A stretch of 10,538 bases of DNA from Oscillospiraceae bacterium (GTDB lineage Bacteria; Bacillota; Clostridia; Oscillospirales; Acutalibacteraceae), in assembly GCA_003517915.1 (NCBI GenBank), contig DOZQ01000139.1, positions 3,938-14,475 on the forward strand. The letters are read 5' to 3'. Under the pieces are notes generated by a model. It was not told the origin of the DNA. It did no database searches and saw only the letters and a program-made list of their open reading frames with translations. Of this stretch, positions 5,616 to 10,538 are shown one piece after another; position 1 is the first letter of the stretch; every line of letters starts with the position of its first letter. The position numbers were made by a program, and so were the translations under genes.

Positions 5616-6915
5616 GCTGCCGCTCTTTGACGCTATAAAGCGGCATCTGGCCGAAAACCGGTCGCGCTTTCACACGCCCGGGCACTCGGGGCGCACCGCA
5701 AGCCTTTATCCCCTAAGCGGGATTTTGCCCTACGATTTAACCGAGATCGGTGAACTGGACTCGCTGTATGAAGCTACGGGCGTCATTGCTGAATCGGAGG
5801 TTTTGGCCGCGCGGGTTTTCGGGTCGTACTCTACCCTGTTCAGCGCCGGAGGAGCCACGCTGTGCATCCAGGCCATGCTAAGCCTTGCCGCAAAGCCCGG
5901 AGACAAGGTTTTGTTTTCAAGGAATCTTCACCGCTCGGCTATAAACGCCTGCGCGCTTTTGGATATTCATCCCGTATTCGCCTACCCCGGCCAAAACGGC
6001 CGGATACCGCCCGAGGAGATAAATCGACTTTTGGCTTCGGCGGATATAAGCGCGGTGTATCTCACCAGCCCCGACTACTACGGCCGGCTGCAAAGCATAT
6101 CCGAAATCGCCGCCATCTGCGAAATTCATAATCTGCCGCTGCTTGTGGACAACGCCCACGGCTCTCATCTTATTTTTTTTGATATGCATCCGCTGACATT
6201 GGGCGCCGAAATGACCGCCTGCTCAGCACATAAAACCCTGCCGGTTCTCACCGGCGGGGCTTATTTGAATCTGCGCGGCCAACGTTTCGCGGCGGGAGCA
6301 AAATCCGCAATGGCGGTATTCGGCTCCACCAGTCCGTCCTATCCGGTGCTGCTTTCGCTCGAGCTATGCCGGGACTGGTGCGAAAAAGAAGGCCGAAACG
6401 CTTTTTCGCGGCTTAAATCAAAGGTGGACGCTGTTCGGCATGAAGCCGTGCGGCAGGGCTTTAGATTTGAGACTGAACTGACCGATCCGGTGCGGCTGCG
6501 GTTTGATACCGGCGCTTTGGGCATTGACGCAAGGCAGGCCGCCGCCGTTTTTTTAGCGCACGGCGTACAGCCCGAGCTTGCCGACCGCTCGAACGTGGTG
6601 TTTATCCCCACCCCGTTTCACACCGAAGAGGATTTTAGCCACCTGTGCTCGGCGGTAAAATGCTTAAACCCGCTCGGGCACACACACCGCCAGTCCCCAC
6701 CTCCACGCCCCGAAACGGTTTTGCCGGTGCGGGAAGCTGCGTTTGCCGCGTGGGAATTTATATCCGTAAAAAATTCCGCCGGGCGGGTCGCCGCCGGAGC
6801 GGTCTGTCCCTGCCCGCCGGGTATCCCTCTGATTATTCCGGGAGAAAAAATCGACGGAGACGTAATACTTCATCTATTGGGGTCTGGTATTGAAACGGTA
6901 AAGGTGGTAAAATAA
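5608..6915 (+). CDS. Orn/Lys/Arg decarboxylase-family PLP enzyme (YaaO/SpeA-like)
   Basis: This 435-residue protein belongs to the fold type I PLP decarboxylases acting on arginine, lysine or ornithine. Visible signatures are FHTPGHSG (residues 21-28), DLTEIGELDSL, FSAGGATLCIQAML (PLP phosphate region), YLTSPDYYG, LLVDNAHGSHL (the PLP-ring Asp) and SAHKTLPVLTGGAYL with the Schiff-base Lys209. Length is close to B. subtilis YaaO-type short decarboxylases, which lack the large C-terminal part of the inducible enzymes; a C-terminal domain (about 365-435) with a conserved PPGIPLIIPGE segment is present. The exact substrate cannot be read from the sequence. Its ATG overlaps the stop of the racemase-like gene. 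DarA follows 33 bases after its TAA; in B. subtilis the neighbours are yaaO-tmk-yaaQ, so tmk is absent here. Context supports a YaaO orthologue with polyamine-type decarboxylation as the likely role. Confidence 0.88.
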   Translation: MSELPLFDAIKRHLAENRSRFHTPGHSGRTASLYPLSGILPYDLTEIGELDSLYEATGVIAESEVLAARVFGSYSTLFSAGGATLCIQAMLSLAAKPGDKVLFSRNLHRSAINACALLDIHPVFAYPGQNGRIPPEEINRLLASADISAVYLTSPDYYGRLQSISEIAAICEIHNLPLLVDNAHGSHLIFFDMHPLTLGAEMTACSAHKTLPVLTGGAYLNLRGQRFAAGAKSAMAVFGSTSPSYPVLLSLELCRDWCEKEGRNAFSRLKSKVDAVRHEAVRQGFRFETELTDPVRLRFDTGALGIDARQAAAVFLAHGVQPELADRSNVVFIPTPFHTEEDFSHLCSAVKCLNPLGHTHRQSPPPRPETVLPVREAAFAAWEFISVKNSAGRVAAGAVCPCPPGIPLIIPGEKIDGDVILHLLGSGIETVKVVK

Positions 6916-6948
6916 AATCAGATCAGATATCGGAGAGGATGAATACCC

Positions 6949-7269
6949 ATGAAGCTGATTATGGCTATTGTCAACCGAGATGATTCGGGCACGGTTTCCC
7001 GCGCGCTGACCGACGGCGGCTTTTCGGTGACAAAGCTCGCGACCACCGGCGGCTTTTTAAAGGTCGGCAACACGACATTTCTTATCGGAGCGGATAAAGA
7101 CCGGGTGGAGCAGGCCATTAAAATTATTGCGGAGCATTCCCAAAAGCGCACCCAGATGATGCCCGACACCTCTTCTTACAGCAGCGATTTTATCTCGCTG
7201 CCGATTGAGGTTACGGTAGGCGGCGCAACCGTTTTTGTAATGGATGTGGAGAGATTTGAAAAGCTTTGA
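6949..7269 (+). CDS. darA: Cyclic di-AMP receptor DarA/PstA (PII-like, YaaQ)
   Basis: DarA (also PstA, YaaQ) is a trimeric PII-like protein that binds the second messenger c-di-AMP; its downstream target remains unclear in most species. The 106-residue product is of normal length (about 109). It shows the family features MKLIMAIVNRDDSG at the N-terminus, LTDGGFSVTKLATTGGFLKVGNTTFLIG (residues 21-48; the TTGGFL...GN part lines the ligand pocket), and the C-terminal strand VTVGGATVFVMDVERFEKL. A GGAGAGG site at 6932-6938 precedes ATG 6949 by 10 bases. holB begins inside its last codons, overlapping by 26 bases, as expected for co-translated neighbours in this Firmicutes cluster. Presence of this receptor implies the cell makes c-di-AMP. 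Confidence 0.96.
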   Translation: MKLIMAIVNRDDSGTVSRALTDGGFSVTKLATTGGFLKVGNTTFLIGADKDRVEQAIKIIAEHSQKRTQMMPDTSSYSSDFISLPIEVTVGGATVFVMDVERFEKL

Positions 7270-8248
7270 ACCGGGTCTTGCCGGCTTTGCCGGAAACCGC
7301 CGCGCAGTCTCCTCCCTGAGGAAAATGCTTACTGAAAACCTTCTGCCGCACGCGATTTTGCTTGAAGGAGAACCCGGAACCGGCAAAAAAACGCTCGCCC
7401 GCCTTATCGCGGCGGGCACTGTTTGCACGGGGAATAATAAACCCTGCGGCGTATGCGCGGGCTGCGTCAAGGCGGCCGCGGACAATCATCCCGATATAAC
7501 GGTAACACAGGCCGAGCACGGCAAGGGCATCGGCGTCGATGAGATAAGGCGGCTCAGGCAGGACGCGTTTGTGCTCCCGAACGAGGCGGCACGCAGGGTG
7601 TATATGATTTTCGAGGCCGGCAGCATGACCGAGCAGGCGCAAAACGCCCTTTTGAAAATTCTCGAGGAGCCTCCCGCGCCGGCGCTTTTTCTGCTCACCT
7701 GCACCGCGCGCTCATCGGTGCTGCCCACGGTGCTGTCGCGCGCGGCAGTCTTTTCCCTTCACCCGCCTGTCAAAGAGGAAGCCCGCGCCGCGGTTTTAAA
7801 GCTGCGGCCAAACAGCGCGGCGCGGGATATTGACGCGGCGTATGAAAGCTCCGGCGGCAACATAGGCCGTATGCTCGAGGCACTGGACGGCTCGAACGAC
7901 AAGTCGGCGGAGTATGCCTCACAACTGCTGGACGCCATTACACACCTGTCCGAGCTGGAATTTTTAAAGCTTTCGGCCCGTTTTGACCGCGACCGGGCTC
8001 TGGTTTTCTCTGTGCTCGAAAGGCTTCTCCTCCTCCTCAGGGATGCCGCCGCGATATGCGCGCACAGCGGTGTTTCGCTTTCGGGCGAGCGCGATATCCC
8101 GGCCGCCGCTTCGAAATATGGCCTTTCCCGGCTGCTTTCATGCATGAAAGCGGTTGAAATCGCGATAGACGCGCGGCCCGCGAATCCGAACGGGGCGCTT
8201 TTGCTCACCCGCCTGTCAGCGGAACTGTACGCAGCGGCGGGTAAATAA
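7244..8248 (+). CDS. holB: DNA polymerase III delta' subunit (clamp-loader)
   Basis: Delta' is the stationary subunit of the clamp loader that puts the beta sliding clamp on DNA. The 334-residue protein has an AAA+ fold: an apparently intact P-loop GEPGTGKKT (residues 42-50), a four-cysteine zinc module (Cys 61, 68, 71, 74; PCGVCAGC), HPDI, the IGVDEIRRL segment, and SMTEQAQNALLKILEEPP, the hallmark of DnaX/HolB proteins. The clamp-loader SRC motif reads SRA (LPTVLSRAAVF), keeping the arginine but not the cysteine. The C-terminal third is helical with a Leu-rich stretch (LERLLLLLRDAA), as in the collar domain. The start is not certain: ATG 7244 has no clear ribosome site and TTG 7256 has GGAGAG only 2 bases upstream; coupling to darA, which it overlaps, may suffice. 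The darA-holB-ricT order matches Bacillus except that yaaR is missing between darA and holB. Confidence 0.95.
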   Translation: MWRDLKSFEPGLAGFAGNRRAVSSLRKMLTENLLPHAILLEGEPGTGKKTLARLIAAGTVCTGNNKPCGVCAGCVKAAADNHPDITVTQAEHGKGIGVDEIRRLRQDAFVLPNEAARRVYMIFEAGSMTEQAQNALLKILEEPPAPALFLLTCTARSSVLPTVLSRAAVFSLHPPVKEEARAAVLKLRPNSAARDIDAAYESSGGNIGRMLEALDGSNDKSAEYASQLLDAITHLSELEFLKLSARFDRDRALVFSVLERLLLLLRDAAAICAHSGVSLSGERDIPAAASKYGLSRLLSCMKAVEIAIDARPANPNGALLLTRLSAELYAAAGK

Positions 8249-8254
8249 TTTTCC

Positions 8255-8283
8255 TTTTAAAATGTCATCGCCCGTGATATAAT
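8255..8283 (+). promoter_or_regulatory. Extended -10 promoter for ricT
   Basis: TGATATAAT (8275-8283) is a perfect extended -10 element (TGnTATAAT). The -35 position 17 bases upstream reads TTTTAA (8255-8260), a poor match, which extended -10 promoters tolerate. The start near 8290 gives an AT-rich leader of about 55 bases. A strong GGAGG (8333-8337) lies 7 bases before ATG 8345. It lets ricT be made independently of the upstream operon. Confidence 0.6.
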
Positions 8284-8344
8284 AATTTGAGATATATTTG
8301 ATATATATGTTAATAATATTTGTTCCGTTTTTGGAGGATAATAA

Positions 8345-9637
8345 ATGACCAATGTAGTTGGAGTAAAATTTAAAGAATCCGGCAAGGTATATTACTTTGA
8401 TCCCATAGGCTTAGGTGTAAAGCTGGGAGATCATGTTATAGTCGAGACATCGCGCGGCGTCGAGTGCGGCGAGGTCGCCATGTCGGTAAAGTCCCTGCCG
8501 GACGATCAGATTGTAAAGCCCCTCAGGCCGCTGCTCAGATCCGCGACCGAAGAGGATAAAAAACGGCTTGCCGAAAACCGCCGCCGCGAAAAAGACGCCT
8601 TCGCCGTCTGCAATGAAAAAATCGCCGCACACGGCCTGGATATGAAGCTGGTGGACGTGGAATACACCTTTGACAACAACAAGGTGCTGTTTTATTTCAC
8701 CTCCGACGGTCGGGTGGATTTTCGTGAGCTTGTAAAGGATTTAGCCTCGGTATTCAGAACGCGCATCGAGCTTCGACAGATAGGAGTGCGTGACGAGGCT
8801 AAAATGCTGGGGGGATTCGGCATTTGCGGCCAGCCGTTTTGCTGTGCCCGTTTTTTGGGCGATTTTCAGCCGGTTTCAATCAAAATGGCCAAGGAGCAGG
8901 GTCTCTCGCTTAATCCGGCCAAAATTTCCGGAATCTGCGGCAGGCTTATGTGCTGTTTAAAATATGAGCAGGACGCGTATGAATATCTTTTGAAGATAAC
9001 CCCAAAGGTGGGCGCCAGTGTAAAATCCAAGGACGGCTACGGTACGGTGATAGAAAACAACCTTATAAGCGGCACGGTAAAGGTTCGCAGCAGCGCAAGT
9101 CCCGAAGCGGCCCCGCTCACCTACCGGCGGCATCAGCTGGAGTTTGAGCGGGACAAGGACGCGCCGCCTATTCCGATTCCGGAAGAAAAAGAAGAAACAA
9201 CTCCGGCCGACGCGGCACCGGATTATTCCTCCTTGTGGGGCTCTGCTCCCGGCAGGGAAGAAAAACCCGTGCATCAAAAGCACCATAAAAAAAACCAGCC
9301 TGAGAGGAAAGACAAAAACAGGCCGGACAAAAACCGCAAGGCGGAATCGTCGCGCCCGGAAAAGCCTACAGGAGCCGCGCAAAAGAATTCGCAGGAACGC
9401 AGGCCCAAGCCCCATCAGGAAAAAGGGCCAAAGTCCGACCTTAAAACAAATTTGAAGGAAAAAGCCAAATATACAAAACAGCTTTCAAGAGACAAGAAAA
9501 TAAGCTCGGCTAAAGCTCAGGGTGACAACCGGACGTCCGCTTTCAAGGGCGGCGAAAAGGCGGCGAAAAAGCCGTTTCATCATTCGCGTCGGCGCAAGAA
9601 CCCCGATTCTCCCAAAGACCTGCCGGAGGAAAAATAA
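8345..9637 (+). CDS. ricT: RicT (YaaT), PSP1-domain Fe-S regulatory protein with long basic C-terminal tail
   Basis: RicT is part of the RicA-RicF-RicT (Y-) complex that, in B. subtilis, carries Fe-S clusters and redirects RNase Y cleavage of mRNAs, with effects on sporulation, competence and biofilm. The N-terminal about 265 residues are the PSP1 domain: VVGVKFKESGKVYYFDP, GDHVIVETSRGVECGEV, RTRIELRQIGVRDEAKMLGG, then GICGQPFCC with Cys 161, 166, 167 and GICGRLMCC with Cys 198, 203, 204. Positions 161, 166, 167 and 198 coincide with the B. subtilis cluster-ligand numbering as I recall it. B. subtilis RicT is about 275 residues; this one has 430. Residues from about 270 on are low-complexity, rich in Lys, Arg, Pro, Glu, Gln and His, probably disordered, and could bind RNA or ribosomes. 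The stop is 99 bases before the ferredoxin start. No ricA or ricF is visible here. Confidence 0.95.
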   Translation: MTNVVGVKFKESGKVYYFDPIGLGVKLGDHVIVETSRGVECGEVAMSVKSLPDDQIVKPLRPLLRSATEEDKKRLAENRRREKDAFAVCNEKIAAHGLDMKLVDVEYTFDNNKVLFYFTSDGRVDFRELVKDLASVFRTRIELRQIGVRDEAKMLGGFGICGQPFCCARFLGDFQPVSIKMAKEQGLSLNPAKISGICGRLMCCLKYEQDAYEYLLKITPKVGASVKSKDGYGTVIENNLISGTVKVRSSASPEAAPLTYRRHQLEFERDKDAPPIPIPEEKEETTPADAAPDYSSLWGSAPGREEKPVHQKHHKKNQPERKDKNRPDKNRKAESSRPEKPTGAAQKNSQERRPKPHQEKGPKSDLKTNLKEKAKYTKQLSRDKKISSAKAQGDNRTSAFKGGEKAAKKPFHHSRRRKNPDSPKDLPEEK

Positions 9638-9674
9638 CCGATTTGTTATCTTTAGCAAACAACCCGCCGCGCAC

Positions 9675-9704
9675 TTGATTTTACTGCGGCTAATATGTTA
9701 CAAT
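9675..9704 (+). promoter_or_regulatory. Sigma-A promoter for the ferredoxin gene
   Basis: TTGATT (9675-9680), 18 bases, then TACAAT (9699-9704) preceded by TGT, making an extended -10. No clear terminator for ricT is seen between 9638 and 9674, so read-through from ricT may add to expression. Confidence 0.6.
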
Positions 9705-9736
9705 CATTTTATCTTTTATCATGGAGGTGTGTCTTT

Positions 9737-9907
9737 ATGGCCTATAAAATATCCGACGAGTGTATCAGCTGCGGCGCGTGTGAGGCTACCTGCCCCAATT
9801 CCGCTATTTCCGAGGGCGACAGCCAGTATGTGATCGACGCTAATTTATGCGATTCGTGCGGCGCATGCGCCGACGCCTGCCCGACCGACGCTATTTCCGC
9901 AGGTTAA
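9737..9907 (+). CDS. 2[4Fe-4S] ferredoxin (clostridial type)
   Basis: This is a small low-potential electron carrier. The 56-residue product has two cluster motifs, CISCGACEATCP (Cys 9, 12, 15, 19) and CDSCGACADACP (Cys 38, 41, 44, 48), and otherwise the compact acidic sequence of clostridial ferredoxins such as that of C. pasteurianum (55 residues). An upstream in-frame ATG at 9695 would add 14 hydrophobic residues, but it overlaps the -10 promoter box and lacks a ribosome site; ATG 9737 has GGAGGTG at 9723-9729, 7 bases away, so I use it. It stands alone with its own promoter and a terminator-like hairpin after it, indicating a monocistronic, general-purpose ferredoxin rather than a subunit partner of a neighbouring enzyme. 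It implies an anaerobic, ferredoxin-based metabolism. Confidence 0.95.
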   Translation: MAYKISDECISCGACEATCPNSAISEGDSQYVIDANLCDSCGACADACPTDAISAG

Positions 9908-9944
9908 ATACATATTCTTCTATGTTTTTATCGTGAATTAGCAA

Positions 9945-9969
9945 AAGCCGGAGCATGACGCTCCGGCTT
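9945..9969. terminator. Bidirectional terminator hairpin between ferredoxin and HD-domain gene
   Basis: AAGCCGGAGC (9945-9954) pairs perfectly with GCTCCGGCTT (9960-9969) around a 5-base loop. TTATTTGTAAT follows on the plus strand and CTTTTGC on the minus strand. The T-runs are short, but the 10-pair GC-rich stem and its position between two convergent genes make termination in both directions likely. Confidence 0.75.
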
Positions 9970-9990
9970 ATTTGTAATATCCTAAATAAC

Positions 9991-10482
9991 CTATATAACT
10001 CCCGCGCAGAAGGTTTCCATGACCGCACAGAATTTGTCGACAAAGCTGACCAAAAACGATTCCCGGTATTTCGGAGGCTTAAGCGTGCACAGCCACATGT
10101 GCTTTAAAATAATATCGCGTTCTTTTTCGTTCAGAAAAAAATTACGCTCCGCGTTTTCAAGCGCCATGCGGGGATGGACACGCAGATGCCGCAAGGCCGA
10201 AATAGGCGCTTCTTTCCGCTCATAATGAAACAGGTCGTGGAGCATGGCTCCGCGCGCGGCCGAACGGTGATCCCACCCTAAAAATCTGGCCGCTTTAAAG
10301 CTGTAGTACGCGACGTTCAGGCTGTGCTTGAGCCGCGTTGTACGGCTGTGCTGAAAATAATCCTCAAGCTTTTGTATTTCGGGATGATCAAGCAGATCTT
10401 TAACGCAGCTGAAAAACAGTTCGTCTTCCATAGAACGGGCTACGCAAAGCTCCATGCTGCCTGTGATAAACAGTTTAGCCAA
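9991..10482 (-). CDS. HD-domain hydrolase of uncharacterised Firmicutes family
   Basis: The 163-residue protein has the metal-binding pattern of HD phosphohydrolases: His53 in LKHSLNVAYYSF, then His82-Asp83 in MLHDLFHYE, and a late Asp in VSFVDKFCA. The linking segments RVHPRMALENA, LNEKERDIILKHMW and PPKYRESFLVSFVDK match, as I remember them, a widespread single-domain family in Clostridia whose substrate is unknown; nucleotides or phosphate esters are typical for HD enzymes. No membrane segment or signal is seen. The start is TTG 10482, because AGGAAG (about 10491-10496) lies 8 bases upstream, whereas the next in-frame ATG (10455) has no ribosome site. It is convergent with the ferredoxin gene and probably monocistronic; the AT-rich bases 10501-10538 likely hold its promoter but no clear -35/-10 pair stands out. 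Confidence 0.88.
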   Translation of the reverse strand: MAKLFITGSMELCVARSMEDELFFSCVKDLLDHPEIQKLEDYFQHSRTTRLKHSLNVAYYSFKAARFLGWDHRSAARGAMLHDLFHYERKEAPISALRHLRVHPRMALENAERNFFLNEKERDIILKHMWLCTLKPPKYRESFLVSFVDKFCAVMETFCAGVI

Positions 10483-10538
10483 CCTATCATCTTCCTTTTT
10501 AATATTGTAAATTTAAAAAATAATGTAAATACGAACAA

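Noticed and set aside
7057..8208. Several minus-strand frames opposite darA and holB
   Set aside because: High-GC antisense frames; the plus-strand darA and holB genes explain the region.
8281..8330. AT-rich GATATAT repeats in the ricT leader
   Set aside because: Simple AT-rich sequence near a promoter; no longer repeat or convincing hairpin is formed.
9638..9674. Possible ricT terminator (TTTG...CAAA)
   Set aside because: Only about four pairs with a large loop and no T-run; not a credible intrinsic terminator.
9695..9736. Upstream ATG giving a 70-residue ferredoxin with a hydrophobic N-terminus
   Set aside because: That ATG sits on the extended -10 promoter element and has no ribosome site; ATG 9737 has GGAGGTG at ideal distance and gives the standard clostridial ferredoxin length.

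Overview
The window looks like a chromosomal housekeeping region of a mid-to-high-GC Firmicute, most likely a clostridial (Oscillospiraceae/Ruminococcaceae-type) gut or anaerobic bacterium. The evidence is the set of Firmicutes-typical genes in typical order: YicC/YloC - RemA - Gmk - RpoZ - PriA on the minus strand, and a decarboxylase - DarA(YaaQ) - HolB - RicT(YaaT) block on the plus strand. There are also third-position GC-rich codons, strong GGAGG-type ribosome binding sites and a small two-cluster ferredoxin. I see no prophage, insertion sequence, CRISPR, tRNA or rRNA.

Left part, minus strand (about 4267 down to 1, leaving the window at base 1): yicC (RNA turnover), a structured spacer of about 330 bases, then a tightly packed run of remA, gmk, rpoZ and priA (C-terminus cut off by the window edge). 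remA/gmk and gmk/rpoZ overlap, and priA follows 18 bases after rpoZ, so these four are almost certainly co-transcribed. The spacer before remA carries a 31-base direct repeat and several strong hairpins, two of which exclude each other.

Middle: a divergent promoter region (4268-4568) separates the minus-strand operon from a plus-strand operon. It contains a convincing sigma-A promoter for each direction and five copies of an 11-base motif, CGGARTAATAT, arranged as inverted pairs. The plus-strand operon opens with an alanine-racemase-fold protein in which the catalytic PLP lysine is replaced by alanine. It is translationally coupled to an Orn/Lys/Arg-decarboxylase-family enzyme that keeps its PLP lysine. 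Then come the c-di-AMP receptor DarA and the DNA polymerase III delta' subunit HolB.

Right part: ricT has its own promoter and a long basic, probably disordered C-terminal tail not seen in the B. subtilis protein. A lone 56-residue 2[4Fe-4S] ferredoxin follows from its own promoter. A bidirectional terminator-like hairpin separates it from a convergent, uncharacterised HD-domain hydrolase starting at TTG.

Most genes here are ordinary. The most unusual items are the lysine-less racemase homologue coupled to a decarboxylase, the repeated operator-like motif in front of it, and the repeat-bearing structured spacer between yicC and remA.
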